Assembly: GCF_000243415.2 (NCBI RefSeq)
Contig: NZ_KI912270.1
Coordinates: forward strand, 1,736,001-1,800,000
DNA length: 64,000 nt
Reading direction: 5' to 3'
Source of the DNA: Mycolicibacterium tusciae JS617
GTDB taxonomy: Bacteria > Actinomycetota > Actinomycetes > Mycobacteriales > Mycobacteriaceae
Shown: positions 44,254 to 54,092 of the stretch, piece after piece
Layout of the letters: each line of letters begins with the position of its first letter
Numbering within the stretch: the stretch's first letter is position 1
Notes under the pieces: model-generated
Told to the model about the DNA's origin: nothing
Databases searched by the model: none
What the model saw: only the letters and a program-made list of their open reading frames with translations
Made by a program: the position numbers and the translations under genes

Positions 44254-45422
44254 GCGCCGAGCGTTTCCAGCCCGACCTGCTCGTCGAGCAGGCCTGCGAA
44301 CAAGCTGGCAGCGACGACTTCGGCGACGACAACAGCTGGCGCGAAGGGCTGGCCCTGCTGTGTGACGGGCTGGTCACCGAGGCGCGGCTGAACGATCTGG
44401 GCGTCGAGATCGCGGTACCCGACCTCGTCCGCCCCATGGTCAGCAGGTTGCAGATCACCAAGTGGCGCAAGGAGAATCCCGACGTCGCCACGCAACCGAT
44501 CAGCCGGCCGATCTTCATCGTCGGGCAACCACGCACCGGCACCACGATCCTGTTCGACCTCCTCGCCCAGGACCCCGAGCTACGGCCCCCGCTGACGTGG
44601 GAGGTGGACAACCCGTACCCGCTGCCGCGGCCGCAGACATACGACACCGATCCGCGCATCGCCGAATCCCAGGCGAGCATCGAGATGTCCGAGCAGATCG
44701 TTCCCGGATTACTCGCGTTTCATCCGATGGGCGCGCTGCTCGGCCAGGAGTGTGTGCGGATCACCGCGGGACAGTTCGCCAGCATGATCTTCTCGGTGCA
44801 GTACCGGCTGCCTACCTATTACCGCTGGCTGCTGTACGAGGCCGACTATCAACCGGCTTATCGCTATCACCGAAAGTTCCTGCAGCACTTGCAGTCCGGA
44901 GTGCCAGGCCAGTGGCTGTTGAAATCGCCCGCGCATCTTTGGCAACTCGATGCACTGCTCGCGGAATATCCCGACGCCCTCATCGTGCAAACCCACCGCG
45001 ACCCGCTCAACGTGATCTCGTCGATCAGCGCACTGACACACCACCTGCGCAGGCTCGCGTCCGACGACAGTTCGATCTCTGACTGCGCCGGACAATCCTG
45101 TGAGGAGATCGTGGTCGGTCTCGAACGCGGCATGACGTTGCGCGATTCACCGGCGCTGGCCGGAAAGGAGATCGTCGATGTGCAGTTCGCCGACTTCATC
45201 CGCGATCCGTTCGCGACCATCCGCACGCTGTACGCCGAACTGGGACGTGAGCTATCGCCCGTCGCCGAGACGAACATGCGTGCACACTTGGCCGCCCACC
45301 CTGGAGATGGTGGCGGCGGCCGCTATACATGGACCGACACGGGTTTGGACGCGGGTCAGGTGCGTGAGCAGGTGCGCGAATATCAGCAGCGGTTCGGGGT
45401 GCCCGACGAACCGCTCAAATGA
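44250..45422 (+). CDS. sulfotransferase family protein
   Basis: The 390-residue protein has the PAPS 5'-phosphosulfate loop FIVGQPRTGTTILFDLLAQDP (around residues 89-109), the WLLKSPAHLWQLDALLAEYPDALIVQTHRDPLNVISSI segment with the 3'-phosphate-binding Arg/Ser, and QFADFIRDPFATIRTLYAELG. This is the sulfotransferase-3 type found in large numbers in mycobacteria, where some members sulfate glycolipids. The TTG start overlaps the DUF1214 stop; the frame further upstream is an out-of-frame shadow of DUF1214. It probably acts on a lipid or a small hydrophobic alcohol. Its 3' end overlaps the convergent DUF1707 gene by 8 bases. Confidence 0.88.
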   Translation: MSAERFQPDLLVEQACEQAGSDDFGDDNSWREGLALLCDGLVTEARLNDLGVEIAVPDLVRPMVSRLQITKWRKENPDVATQPISRPIFIVGQPRTGTTILFDLLAQDPELRPPLTWEVDNPYPLPRPQTYDTDPRIAESQASIEMSEQIVPGLLAFHPMGALLGQECVRITAGQFASMIFSVQYRLPTYYRWLLYEADYQPAYRYHRKFLQHLQSGVPGQWLLKSPAHLWQLDALLAEYPDALIVQTHRDPLNVISSISALTHHLRRLASDDSSISDCAGQSCEEIVVGLERGMTLRDSPALAGKEIVDVQFADFIRDPFATIRTLYAELGRELSPVAETNMRAHLAAHPGDGGGGRYTWTDTGLDAGQVREQVREYQQRFGVPDEPLK

Positions 45423-45996
45423 TCCGCCCGAAATGCAAACCCTTGCGCGGACCGCGGATATCAACCGAACCGCACACCACCTTGCCGGTCAGGATCACAT
45501 GCGGTGTGCCCTCGGCGGGCGCGTCCTTACGGTGATCGCGGGCGCTGCCGACGACCACCTCGACGTCGTCGATCGACGCGCTGGCGCCGTCGGGTAGCCG
45601 GAGGTCGAGACCACCGAATTTTAAATCGAGTTCCACCACAACCATCGGGCCCGCGAAGCGCGCCTTGGTGAGGTCGAGGTCGACCGAGCCCATGCGCCGG
45701 TGCAGCGCCAGCCGCGTCGGCACGGTCCACTCCCCCTGACGCTTGAGCGAGCCGAGCACACCGCGCAGTTCGACCCGATCGGCGGCGTTCGTGACGATCG
45801 CGCCGGGCCCGGGCAGATCACCGACGAGGGTGTCGAGGTCGGAATGCATCCGGGCAGTGGATACCAGCGCCGAACGCTCCTCGAACTCGTCGATGTCGAT
45901 CAGCCCGAGGGCCACCGCGTTGTGCAGCCGGCGCAGCGTCCCGTTGCGGTCCGCATCGGAGACGCGCATCGCGGCATGATCATCGAGCCCTGTCAT
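45415..45996 (-). CDS. DUF1707 domain protein with LiaF-like C-terminal region
   Basis: The 193-residue protein begins with a DUF1707 motif (MRVSDADRNGTLRRLHNAVALGLIDIDEFEERSALV, about residues 10-45) that is widespread in actinobacterial SHOCT-like proteins. The C-terminal half is strand-rich (GSVDLDLTKARFAGPMVVVELDLKFGGLDLRLP and KVVCGSVDIRGPRKG), like the cell-wall-stress protein LiaF C-terminus. No membrane helix is visible, so it is likely cytoplasmic. It lies downstream of the penicillin-binding protein gene on the same strand, which would suit a role in envelope stress; that is inference. Confidence 0.82.
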   Translation of the reverse strand: MTGLDDHAAMRVSDADRNGTLRRLHNAVALGLIDIDEFEERSALVSTARMHSDLDTLVGDLPGPGAIVTNAADRVELRGVLGSLKRQGEWTVPTRLALHRRMGSVDLDLTKARFAGPMVVVELDLKFGGLDLRLPDGASASIDDVEVVVGSARDHRKDAPAEGTPHVILTGKVVCGSVDIRGPRKGLHFGRII

Positions 45997-46010
45997 AACG
46001 GTTCAACGGT

Positions 46011-46024
46011 ACCGCCGCGGCGGT
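46011..46024. promoter_or_regulatory. perfect 14-bp palindrome ACCGCCGCGGCGGT
   Basis: This loopless palindrome lies in the 50-base gap between the penicillin-binding protein stop and the DUF1707 start. It might be an operator for the DUF1707 gene or part of a weak terminator. GC-rich chance symmetry cannot be excluded. Confidence 0.35.
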
Positions 46025-46046
46025 GTGCGATCGAACCCACGCAGGC

Positions 46047-47864
46047 TCACGCCAGGTAGCTCGGCGGCAGCGAGTCGAACATGCCCTTGAGCATTCGTAC
46101 CGCGTACTCCGAGGACCCGCCCCCGACGATCAAGGCGGCGAACGCCATATCGCCGCGGTAGCCGGCGAACCACGAATGCGAGCCGCCCGCGAACTCCGCC
46201 TCACCGGTCTTACCCCGCACGTCGCCCGCTCCCTGGAGATCCTTGGCGGTGCCGTTGGTGACAACCAAACGCATCATCGGCCGCAGGCCGTCGAGAATCT
46301 TGGGACCGATCGGCGTCTGGTCGCCGGTGACTGTCGTCTGTCGACCTTCGATCAGTTGCGGCACAGGCGTTTTCCCGGCGGCAACGGTTGCTGCGGCCAG
46401 CGCCATCCCAAACGGGCTGACCACCACCTTGCCCTGCCCGAAGCCGTCCTCAGTGAGTTCGGCCAGGTTCACCGTCGGTGGCACCGAGCCGGTCACCGTG
46501 GACAAGCCCTCGATCACGTAGTCCGTCCCGATGCCGTACTTGGCGGCCGCCTGCGTCAACCCGCGCGGCGGCATCCGACTCGCCAGTTCGGCGAAGGTGG
46601 TGTTGCATGAACTAGCGAAGGCCCGCGACATCGGCACGGTGCCGAGGTCGAAGCCGCCGTAGTTGGGCACCGTGCGATGGCCGATGTCCATGGTGCCGGG
46701 GCAGGGCAGCAGCGTGTTCGGGGTGGCCATGTCACGTTCGATGGCCGCTCCTGCCGTGACCATCTTGAACGTCGACCCCGGCGGGTAGAGGCCGGTGGTG
46801 GCGAGTGGCCCCTGCGCGTCGGCCGAGGAGTTCTGCGCGACGGCGAGGATCTCGCCGGTCGACGGCTTGATCGCCACGATCATCGCCTGCTTGCCAGTGG
46901 TGTTGACGGCATCCTGGGCGGCGCTCTGGACGGCCCGATCCAGGCTGATCGTCACCGAGGGCGCCGGCTCGCCCGGCACCTCGTTGAGCACGTCGACGTC
47001 GACGTCGTTCTGGTTGACGCTGACCACACGCCATCCCGCTTGGCCGTCAAGTTCGTCGACCACCGCCTTCTTGACCTCGTTGATGATGGCCGGTGCGAAT
47101 TTTTCGTCGGTCGGCAGCAATTCGGCCTGCGGCGTGATCACCACACCCGGCAGCGCTCCGATCGCACCGGCCACCCGGTCGTGGTCGGACTGACGAAGCG
47201 TGATCAGGTACATCGGCTGCTTCGACGAACTGGCCTGCTCGGCGAGGCGCTGCGGGTCCAGCGTGTTGTCGAACGGCCGCAACGCGTCGACCACGGCGCG
47301 CGAGGTCGTCATCAGCGAGCCGGCCGCGGCCTGGGCGTCGAGCGAGAAGTTGTAGAGGTAACCGGGCACCAGGACGTCGGTGCCGCCACGTTCGTTGACC
47401 GAGGCCCGCCTTGGCGGGTCGGCGCGCAGTGCCAGCGTCTGGTTCTCACCGAGCTTGGGGTGCACCCCGGTGGCGCTCCAGCGCACTGCCCACTGGCCCT
47501 CGTTGCGGACCATGTTCAGTTGTCCGTCGTAGGTCCAGGTGCGGTCCTTGGGCAGATGCCAGGTGTAGCGGTAGGCGACGCTGCCGGTGTCCTCGGCGTA
47601 CTTCGAGCTCAGGATCACAGCGTCGAGATGGGTGGCCTGCAGCCCCGCCCACGCGTCGTTGAGTGCCTGACGCGCATCTGCGGGCCGGTCACTCAACTCA
47701 GCGGCGGCACCGGTGTCGCCGGCGACGAGGGCGGCGAAGAATTCCTCAGCTGTCGGCTCGGGTCCGTTGGGTTTGGGTGTACATGCGGTGCCGAGGGCCC
47801 CAAAGGTCATGCTCAACACCGCGACCATCACAAGGGCCGATACGCGTGATACTGAAGTTGCCAT
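46047..47864 (-). CDS. penicillin-binding lipoprotein (class B PBP, Rv2864c-like)
   Basis: The 605-residue protein has a lipoprotein signal (ALVMVAVLSMTFGALGTAC, Cys28) and an NTF2-like MecA N-terminal domain (AEEFFAALVAGDTGAAAELS through VRWSATGVHPKL). A PBP dimerisation region and a C-terminal transpeptidase domain follow. The catalytic motifs are complete: SxxK in PPGSTFKMV, SxN in ASSCNTTF and KTG in DVRGKTGEAEF. It cross-links peptidoglycan outside the membrane and would bind beta-lactams. A MecA-like N-domain is common to the M. tuberculosis homologue and is not in itself a resistance marker. Confidence 0.93.
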   Translation of the reverse strand: MATSVSRVSALVMVAVLSMTFGALGTACTPKPNGPEPTAEEFFAALVAGDTGAAAELSDRPADARQALNDAWAGLQATHLDAVILSSKYAEDTGSVAYRYTWHLPKDRTWTYDGQLNMVRNEGQWAVRWSATGVHPKLGENQTLALRADPPRRASVNERGGTDVLVPGYLYNFSLDAQAAAGSLMTTSRAVVDALRPFDNTLDPQRLAEQASSSKQPMYLITLRQSDHDRVAGAIGALPGVVITPQAELLPTDEKFAPAIINEVKKAVVDELDGQAGWRVVSVNQNDVDVDVLNEVPGEPAPSVTISLDRAVQSAAQDAVNTTGKQAMIVAIKPSTGEILAVAQNSSADAQGPLATTGLYPPGSTFKMVTAGAAIERDMATPNTLLPCPGTMDIGHRTVPNYGGFDLGTVPMSRAFASSCNTTFAELASRMPPRGLTQAAAKYGIGTDYVIEGLSTVTGSVPPTVNLAELTEDGFGQGKVVVSPFGMALAAATVAAGKTPVPQLIEGRQTTVTGDQTPIGPKILDGLRPMMRLVVTNGTAKDLQGAGDVRGKTGEAEFAGGSHSWFAGYRGDMAFAALIVGGGSSEYAVRMLKGMFDSLPPSYLA

Positions 47865-48007
47865 TGAGGCAGATGTTACGAATCCGAGACCTCAACGTCG
47901 GGGAGGCGCGCAACGAAATCGACGAATTGCAGAGAAAGTTCGAGTGCAGCCCTGCATTTCGTGGTTTTCGACGCGGGGATAAGGCCGCGCGACGCCCGAG
48001 CGACGCG

Positions 48008-48667
48008 TCAAGATCCCGCGGCGGGGGCGCGCACGACCAACGGCACTGCCGGGAAGTAGGCGGCCATCTCCGAGCGCGACTTGCGAAGCACGGCGGTGCC
48101 GAAGCCCCGCTTGCGGTGGTCGGGATGGATCCAGATCCGGACGTTGACCTCACCGGAAACCAGATCGCCGAAGATCATGCCTATCTTCTGTGGACCGTGG
48201 GTTGCGACGAGCCATGCCGCGTCTTCGGCATCGACGCGCCGCAGGCCGGCCCGGATCTCGTCCTCGAGGTCCCCGGCAGGGGCACGCGACCCGTCGCCCG
48301 CCTCCTGCACATCGGCGGTGCGCGCAGCGAAGATGTCGCGATCGGCGTCCGCCGAGAAGGGGCGCAGCACCAGGCTGTCGGGCGACCTCGCGGGATCGCC
48401 CATGGTGAAACTCAGCTGATTGTTGAGATCCTCGAGTTCGGCGGCGATCCTGCGGCGCGCAACCTTGGTGAGCCGATCGAATGACAACCGCAACACTGCC
48501 TCGGCGGCCGTCGTCGATGTGCCGAGATGGGTTGCGATCGAATCGATCGCGGCGTCGTAGTCCTCCGCTTCCACGACGACATCGAGAAACTCATGGCGAC
48601 GCTCGAGCGCGCGTACGAGCGCGTCGGCGATCTCGCGGCGCGCAACTTTGGGATCGTCGTCAGTCAT
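48008..48667 (-). CDS. GyrA-like helical domain fused to a GNAT acetyltransferase
   Basis: The 219-residue protein has two parts. Residues about 8-86 run EIADALVRALERRHEFLDVV, DYDAAIDSIATHLGTST, AEAVLRLSFDRLTKVARRRI and AAELEDLNNQL. They follow step by step the coiled-coil/dimerisation segment of GyrA and ParC, where the pattern is L-D-E-V-I, a G-L-S-E-x-Q-A-x-x-I-L turn, then L-x-R-L-T-x-L-E. Residues about 95-215 form a GNAT domain, with VNVRIWIHPDHRKRGFGTAVL as the acetyl-CoA motif. No gyrase catalytic Tyr is present. The fusion suggests an acetyltransferase that may contact gyrase or dimerise through this module. Function unknown. Confidence 0.8.
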   Translation of the reverse strand: MTDDDPKVARREIADALVRALERRHEFLDVVVEAEDYDAAIDSIATHLGTSTTAAEAVLRLSFDRLTKVARRRIAAELEDLNNQLSFTMGDPARSPDSLVLRPFSADADRDIFAARTADVQEAGDGSRAPAGDLEDEIRAGLRRVDAEDAAWLVATHGPQKIGMIFGDLVSGEVNVRIWIHPDHRKRGFGTAVLRKSRSEMAAYFPAVPLVVRAPAAGS

Positions 48668-48694
48668 GCCTGTGAGCGTAGAGGCAGTCGAGAA

Positions 48695-49549
48695 TCAGTC
48701 GAGCAGTACGGTCGCGAACGTGCCGACCTGAGTGAAGCCGATTCGGTCGTAGGTGGCGCGGGCGACGGTGTTGAAGCTGTTGACATACAAGCTCGCGGTG
48801 CGCCCGCTGCGCACCACCGCCGATGCCAGTGTCGCCGTGCCCGCAGTGCCGATCCCGTGGCCTCGCCAATCGGGATGCACCCATACGCCCTGGATCTGGC
48901 TGACGGACGGCGACTGGGACCCCACCTCGGCCTTGAAGATCACCTGGCCGCGTTCGAAGCGGGCCCAGGCGCGGCCTGCGGCAATCAATCCCGCCACCCG
49001 GCGCCGGTAGCCGCGGCCGCCGTCACCGATCCGGGGGTCGATGCCGACCTCGCCGATGAACATGTCGATTGCCGCGACCAGGTACGCATCGAGTTCGTCG
49101 GCGCGGACCTGGCGCACGGCGGGGTCGATCGCGCAGACGGGCGGCGTGCTCAGCGCCATCAACGGCTGGTGGTCGCGGACGTCGCGCGCCGCACCCCAGG
49201 CCTGCTCGAGTCGCTGCCACATGGGAAGCACCATCTCGGCGCGGCCGACCAACGACGAGCAACGCCGCGCTGTGCTCATGGCCTTGTCGGCGAATGCATA
49301 CATGTCGTCGGTGCCGCCGCGCAGTGGGATGAGATTCGCGCCCGCGTAACAGAGGGATTCGGTCGGTCGCCGACGGGTCCAGAGCTCGCCGCCGATCGCC
49401 GCGGGCTCGATTCCGTGTTCGACGACGCGCGACGCGACCATGCAGCCGCCGACCGGATCCTCGTCGAGAACGCGATAGACGTCACCGGCTTCGCGTACGA
49501 CAGAGACCCGTCGCTCATCGACGCGGCGAAATAGCGGCGGAGCCGACAT
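48695..49549 (-). CDS. DUF4081/GNAT N-acetyltransferase (Rv2867c-like)
   Basis: The 284-residue protein pairs an N-terminal DUF4081 region (VLDEDPVGGCMVASRVV and RPTESLCYAGANLIPLRG) with a C-terminal GNAT domain whose acetyl-CoA motif is IQGVWVHPDWRGHGIGTAGTA, followed by LYVNSFNTVARATYDRIGF. It is the Rv2867c equivalent next to ispG in mycobacteria, 87 bases downstream of that gene. The substrate is unknown; conserved linkage to isoprenoid genes may be only positional. Confidence 0.88.
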   Translation of the reverse strand: MSAPPLFRRVDERRVSVVREAGDVYRVLDEDPVGGCMVASRVVEHGIEPAAIGGELWTRRRPTESLCYAGANLIPLRGGTDDMYAFADKAMSTARRCSSLVGRAEMVLPMWQRLEQAWGAARDVRDHQPLMALSTPPVCAIDPAVRQVRADELDAYLVAAIDMFIGEVGIDPRIGDGGRGYRRRVAGLIAAGRAWARFERGQVIFKAEVGSQSPSVSQIQGVWVHPDWRGHGIGTAGTATLASAVVRSGRTASLYVNSFNTVARATYDRIGFTQVGTFATVLLD

Positions 49550-49636
49550 GGAGACTCTTTCTAACCGATCCCGGGCGGTGCGGTGACCCCTGTTCGATGT
49601 CGCCGCCGGGGCGGTTCCGTGCTCACAGGGCCATGC

Positions 49637-50809
49637 TCAGCTTACGGTCACAATCGGCGAACCGCTGGCGTCTGATTCGGGTGATGTCCCCATTTTTTCG
49701 GCGAGTCGCAACGCTTCCTCGATCAGCGTCTCGACGATCTGCGCCTCGGGCACCGTCTTGATCACCTCACCCTTGACGAAGATCTGGCCCTTGCCGTTTC
49801 CGGATGCGACGCCGAGGTCGGCCTCGCGGGCCTCACCGGGTCCGTTGACGACGCAGCCCATGACCGCGACACGCAGGGGAACCTCCATGCCCTCCAGTCC
49901 GGCGCTCACCTCGTTGGCCAGCGTGTAGACGTCGACCTGCGCGCGACCGCACGACGGGCACGAGACGATCTCCAGGCCACGCGGGCGCAGATTCAGCGAT
50001 TCGAGGATCTGGTTGCCGACCTTGATCTCCTCGACCGGGGGCGCCGACAGCGAGACGCGAATCGTGTCGCCGATGCCCTTGGACAGCAGCGCGCCGAACG
50101 CGACGGCGGACTTGATGGTGCCCTGGAAGGCCGGCCCGGCCTCGGTGACACCGAGGTGCAACGGATAGTCGCTCTTGGAGGCCAGCAGTTCGTAGGCGGC
50201 GACCATGACGACGGGGTCGTTGTGCTTGACGCTGATCTTGATATCGCCGAAGCCGTGGTCCTCGAACAGCGAGGCCTCCCACAGCGCCGACTCGACCAAC
50301 GCCTCCGGCGTGGCCTTGCCGTACTTCTCCATGAAGCGCTTGTCCAGCGAGCCCGCGTTCACACCGATGCGGATCGGAATACCTGCTGCCCCTGCGGCTT
50401 TGGCGACTTCCTTGACTCGGCCGTCGAACTCCTTGATATTGCCCGGGTTGACGCGCACGGCAGCGCAGCCCGCGTCGATCGCGGCGAAGATGTACTTGGG
50501 CTGGAAATGGATGTCGGCGATGACGGGGATCTGCGATTTCTTCGCGATCGCGGGCAGCGCGTCGGCATCTTCCTGACGCGGACAGGCGACGCGCACGATG
50601 TCGCAGCCTGATGCCGTGAGCTCGGCGATCTGCTGCAGGGTCGAGTTGATGTCGTGCGTCTTCGTGGTGCACATCGACTGCACGGCGATCGGATGGTCGC
50701 TGCCCACGCCGACGTCGCGCACCATCAGCTGGCGAGTCTTGCGGCGTGGTGCCAGGGTCGGCGCGGGTGGCGCCGGAATCCCCAGACCTACGCTTTGGGT
50801 GGAGGTCAA
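49637..50809 (-). CDS. ispG: 4-hydroxy-3-methylbut-2-enyl diphosphate synthase (IspG/GcpE)
   Basis: IspG is the [4Fe-4S] enzyme that converts ME-cPP to HMBPP in the MEP pathway. The 390-residue protein has the TIM-barrel start [39 protein letters not shown] and RIGVNAGSL. The iron-sulfur domain has the cluster cysteines in SCPSCGR and [15 protein letters not shown]. The TTG at 50809 is preceded by an AGGAG ribosome site. It follows rip1 by 10 bases in the dxr-rip1-ispG run. Confidence 0.96.
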   Translation of the reverse strand: MTSTQSVGLGIPAPPAPTLAPRRKTRQLMVRDVGVGSDHPIAVQSMCTTKTHDINSTLQQIAELTASGCDIVRVACPRQEDADALPAIAKKSQIPVIADIHFQPKYIFAAIDAGCAAVRVNPGNIKEFDGRVKEVAKAAGAAGIPIRIGVNAGSLDKRFMEKYGKATPEALVESALWEASLFEDHGFGDIKISVKHNDPVVMVAAYELLASKSDYPLHLGVTEAGPAFQGTIKSAVAFGALLSKGIGDTIRVSLSAPPVEEIKVGNQILESLNLRPRGLEIVSCPSCGRAQVDVYTLANEVSAGLEGMEVPLRVAVMGCVVNGPGEAREADLGVASGNGKGQIFVKGEVIKTVPEAQIVETLIEEALRLAEKMGTSPESDASGSPIVTVS

Positions 50810-50819
50810 GAGTGTTCTC

Positions 50820-52034
50820 CTACTGGAACAACCTGATCGGATTGACCAGGTCAGCGGTAACGGTAAGGAGCATGTAGCCCACCACGAAGAACAGGATGAC
50901 GTAGGTGGCGGGCATCAGCTTGAGGTAGTTGACGGGCGCCGCGGCCACCTTGCCGCGCGCCGACCGGATCAGATTGCGGATCTTCTCGTACCACGCGACC
51001 GCGATGTGTCCGCCGTCGAACGGCAGCAGCGGAACCAGGTTGATCGCGCCGAGCACGAAGTTCAGCTGGGCCAGGAAGAACCAGAATGCGACCCACAGGC
51101 CGGCGTCGACGGTGTCGCCGCCGATGATGCTGGCGCCGACCACGCTGATCGGCGTCTCGGGATCACGCTCGCCGCCGCCGATCGAGTGCACGAGCGCACC
51201 GATCTTGGTCGGGATCTTGGCCAGCGACTTGCCCAGTTCGACGGTCAGGTCCCCGGTGAACGCAAAGGTGGCCGGCACGGCCGACAACGGGTTGTACTCC
51301 GTGGGCCCGAAGCGCGCGGCGGCGATACCTATGGCGCCAACCGTGGTCGCCTCGTCGCCCTCGCCGGTGAACCGCTGTGTTCTGGTGACCTCGACGACCG
51401 TGCTGGCCGGTTGGCCGTCTCGCTCGTAGACGATGGTGGTCGGTCCGGAGGCCCCCTGAAGTGCGGTTCTGGCTTCGTCGAAGGTGGCCACGGACGTGTC
51501 GCCGACCTTGACGATCACATCGCCCGCTCGGATACCGGCTTCAGCCGCCGGGCCGGGGCCGGTGCAGTCGGCCACCTGGTCCTTGCTGATTTGCGCTGCG
51601 ACACAACCTGTTTCACCGACGAGCGCCTGCGTGGGCGGGTGCAGGTTGGGCAGCCCCCAGATCACGGCGATGCCGTAGATCAGCACCAGGCCGACGACGA
51701 AGTTCATGGCTGGACCCGCGGCCAGCACGGCAGTGCGCTTCCACGTCTTCTGCCGGTACATCGCGTAGGGCTTGTCCTCGGGTGCGATTTCGTCGATCGA
51801 GGTCATGCCTGCGATGTCGCAGAAGCCCCCCAACGGGATGGCTTTGACTCCGTACTCGGTCTCGCCCAGCTTGTTGGGCCGCCGCGTCGACCACACCGTC
51901 GGGCCGAAGCCGACGAAGTAGCGACGCACCTTCATCCCGGTGGCGCGCGCCACCCACATGTGGCCGCATTCGTGCAGTGCAACCGACAATAGGATGCACA
52001 ACGCGAATGCGATGATGCCGAGCACGAACATCAT
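50820..52034 (-). CDS. rip1: site-2 zinc metalloprotease Rip1
   Basis: Rip1 cuts membrane-bound anti-sigma factors, including RskA, RslA and RsmA in M. tuberculosis, and thereby releases sigma factors such as SigK. The 404-residue integral membrane protein has the zinc motif HECGH (His21, Glu22, His25) in its first helix, [16 protein letters not shown], and a PDZ domain (about residues 145-235, [16 protein letters not shown]). The C-terminal [12 protein letters not shown] supplies the third zinc ligand Asp. It is coupled to dxr by an ATGA overlap. The SigK-type promoters of mpt83 and mpt70 nearby would be downstream of this protease in the regulatory chain. Confidence 0.96.
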   Translation of the reverse strand: MMFVLGIIAFALCILLSVALHECGHMWVARATGMKVRRYFVGFGPTVWSTRRPNKLGETEYGVKAIPLGGFCDIAGMTSIDEIAPEDKPYAMYRQKTWKRTAVLAAGPAMNFVVGLVLIYGIAVIWGLPNLHPPTQALVGETGCVAAQISKDQVADCTGPGPAAEAGIRAGDVIVKVGDTSVATFDEARTALQGASGPTTIVYERDGQPASTVVEVTRTQRFTGEGDEATTVGAIGIAAARFGPTEYNPLSAVPATFAFTGDLTVELGKSLAKIPTKIGALVHSIGGGERDPETPISVVGASIIGGDTVDAGLWVAFWFFLAQLNFVLGAINLVPLLPFDGGHIAVAWYEKIRNLIRSARGKVAAAPVNYLKLMPATYVILFFVVGYMLLTVTADLVNPIRLFQ

Positions 52035-53215
52035 TTGGTGAGTAGTCCTTTTCTTGAAATCTCCCGCTCGACTTCTCGCTTTGCCCGGTCACGGGCCCAG
52101 CGCTGAGCATCGAGTACCTCATCCACGGTAGCGGGTTCGACGGCCCACTGGTCGGCAGCGCGCAGGACCTCGGCGATTGTTCGCACTATGGCCGGAAAAC
52201 CGATGCTCTCATCGAGGAAGGCGGCCGCCGCCTCCTCGTTCGCTGCGTTGTACACCGCCGTGAGGCAACCACCGCCCTGGCCGGCCTGCCGGGCGAGGTC
52301 GACGGCTCCGAACACCTCCGCGTCCAGCGGCATGAACTCCCAGGTCGAGGCCGTGCCGAAGTCGCATGCCAGCGCCGCGGCGGGCACGCGCGCCGGCCAG
52401 CCCAACGCCAGCGCGATCGGCAGCTTCATATCGGGCGGGCTGGCCTGGGCCAGGGTCGAACCGTCGGTGAACGTGACCATCGAGTGAACAATCGACTGCG
52501 GATGGACCACCACGTCGATGTGGTTGTAGTCAATGCCGAACAGCAGATGTGTCTCGATGAGTTCGAGGCCCTTGTTGACCAGCGTGGCGGAATTGAGCGT
52601 GTTCATGGGGCCCATCGACCAGGTGGGATGCTTCCCCGCCTGCTCGGGGGTGACCGAGTCGAGGTCTTCGGCCGACCAGCCCAGGAACGGGCCGCCCGAC
52701 GCGGTGAGCACGATCTTCGCTACTTCGTCTGCGGTGCCGCCGCGCAGGCACTGCGCCATCGCGGAGTGTTCGGAGTCGACGGGCACGATCTGGCCGGGTG
52801 CGGCGGCCTTGAGCACCAGCGGCCCACCCGCTACCAGTGACTCCTTGTTCGCGAGCGCGAGCCGGGCGCCGCTCGCCAACGCCGCCAGCGTGGGTTTGAG
52901 GCCAAGCGCGCCGACCAGCGCGTTCAGCACGACGTCAACGCCGCCCTTCTCGCAGGCGTTCTCCACCAGGTGGGTGACGGCGTCGGGCCCTGAATAAGTG
53001 ACGTCGCCGACCTGCGCGGCAACTCGAGCGTCGGCGACCGCGACGTTCGACACCCCGGTCTGGGCCACCTGTTGGGCGAGCAGGCCCGGATTGCCGCCGC
53101 CGGCTGCCAGCCCCACGACCTCGAAGCGGTCCGGGTTGGCGGCGATGACCTCCAGCGCCTGGGTGCCGATGGAGCCGGTGCTGCCGAGAATCAGCACGCG
53201 CACTCGGTTACTCAC
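52031..53215 (-). CDS. dxr: 1-deoxy-D-xylulose 5-phosphate reductoisomerase
   Basis: Dxr makes MEP from DXP with NADPH, the target of fosmidomycin. The 394-residue enzyme has [13 protein letters not shown] as the NADPH loop, [21 protein letters not shown] with metal-binding Asp and Glu, [31 protein letters not shown] and [12 protein letters not shown]. The GTG at 53215 places the Rossmann start about 7 residues in; the long upstream extension has no family similarity and would cross the mpt83 promoter region. It heads the dxr-rip1-ispG operon. Confidence 0.96.
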   Translation of the reverse strand: MSNRVRVLILGSTGSIGTQALEVIAANPDRFEVVGLAAGGGNPGLLAQQVAQTGVSNVAVADARVAAQVGDVTYSGPDAVTHLVENACEKGGVDVVLNALVGALGLKPTLAALASGARLALANKESLVAGGPLVLKAAAPGQIVPVDSEHSAMAQCLRGGTADEVAKIVLTASGGPFLGWSAEDLDSVTPEQAGKHPTWSMGPMNTLNSATLVNKGLELIETHLLFGIDYNHIDVVVHPQSIVHSMVTFTDGSTLAQASPPDMKLPIALALGWPARVPAAALACDFGTASTWEFMPLDAEVFGAVDLARQAGQGGGCLTAVYNAANEEAAAAFLDESIGFPAIVRTIAEVLRAADQWAVEPATVDEVLDAQRWARDRAKREVEREISRKGLLTK

Positions 53216-53319
53216 CGATCCATTGTGACGCGTCGGGCGGGTGACGCCCCCATCCGCCGGGGATGCCCCCCACCCGGCGGCGACAAATGTGACGCAACTG
53301 TGACCGAAGGTGCGGTCGG

Positions 53320-53346
53320 CCATCCGTGCGCCGCGACACCTCGAAT
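53320..53346 (+). promoter_or_regulatory. SigK-type promoter of mpt83
   Basis: CCATCC (53320-53325), a 15-base spacer, then TCGAAT (53341-53346). This fits the CCATCC / CGAAT pattern known for SigK-dependent mpt70/mpt83 promoters in M. tuberculosis. It lies 61 bases before the mpt83 ATG. Confidence 0.8.
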
Positions 53347-53406
53347 CCCCTTCGTCAACCACAGGATGGCAACGCAGGCCATCAACAGACAAGGGATGGG
53401 AAACCA

Positions 53407-54072
53407 ATGAGAACAGTTCACCGCAACGCGGTCGCCGCTGCTGGTCTGGGCGCACTCGCGATCTTCGGTGCAGTCTCGTGTTCGGCCGGTTCGGCCGAGT
53501 CCACGACGTCGGCCGCCGCGCAGAGCACGACGTCTGCAGCCGCGCCGCCCGCGACGACGATGGCCGGCCCTGCCGCCAATCTTGTGGGAACGGCGTGCGC
53601 CGCATACGCCGAGCAGGTCCCGACGGGGCCGGGATCGGTGACAGGCATGGCCGCGGACCCCGTCGCGGTGGCGGCATCGAACAACCCGATGCTCAAGACG
53701 CTGACCCAGGCGCTGTCGGGTCAGCTCAATCCGAACGTGAACCTCGTCGAGACCCTGAACAGCAATCCGGGGTTGACGGTGTTCGCGCCGACCGATGACG
53801 CCTTCGCCAAGATCGACGCCGCGACGCTCGAGACGCTCAAGACCGATTCGGATCTGCTGACCAGCATCCTGACCTACCACGTCGTCGAGGGCCAGGCCGC
53901 TCCCACTTCGGTCGCCGGAGACCACAAGACCCTCGAAGGTGGCTCGGTGAATGTGACCGGAGCCGGCCCCGACCTGAAGGTCAATGACGCCGGCCTCGTG
54001 TGCGGCGGCGTCCAGACCGCCAACGCGACGGTCTACATGATCGACACAGTCCTGATGCCCCCGGCCAGTTAG
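53407..54072 (+). CDS. mpt83: MPT83-like secreted lipoprotein with fasciclin domain
   Basis: The 221-residue protein has a lipoprotein signal ([10 protein letters not shown], Cys near residue 25), a Ser/Thr/Ala-rich linker of about 35 residues likely to be glycosylated, and a fasciclin-1 (FAS1) domain of about 135 residues. The domain has [29 protein letters not shown] and [10 protein letters not shown], with a conserved cysteine pair in VGTACAAY and GLVCGGVQ. It is a surface adhesion-type antigen of unknown biochemical function. The ATG at 53407 is used, as the longer frame would run into the promoter. It leads the mpt83-dipZ-mpt70 cluster. Confidence 0.92.
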   Translation: MRTVHRNAVAAAGLGALAIFGAVSCSAGSAESTTSAAAQSTTSAAAPPATTMAGPAANLVGTACAAYAEQVPTGPGSVTGMAADPVAVAASNNPMLKTLTQALSGQLNPNVNLVETLNSNPGLTVFAPTDDAFAKIDAATLETLKTDSDLLTSILTYHVVEGQAAPTSVAGDHKTLEGGSVNVTGAGPDLKVNDAGLVCGGVQTANATVYMIDTVLMPPAS

Positions 54073-54092
54073 GCCACGTCCCACTTCTCACC

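Noticed and set aside
46047..47864. Acquired beta-lactam resistance gene (MecA-like domain)
   Set aside because: The MecA-type N-terminal domain is a normal part of the mycobacterial penicillin-binding lipoprotein, and the gene sits in its conserved place.
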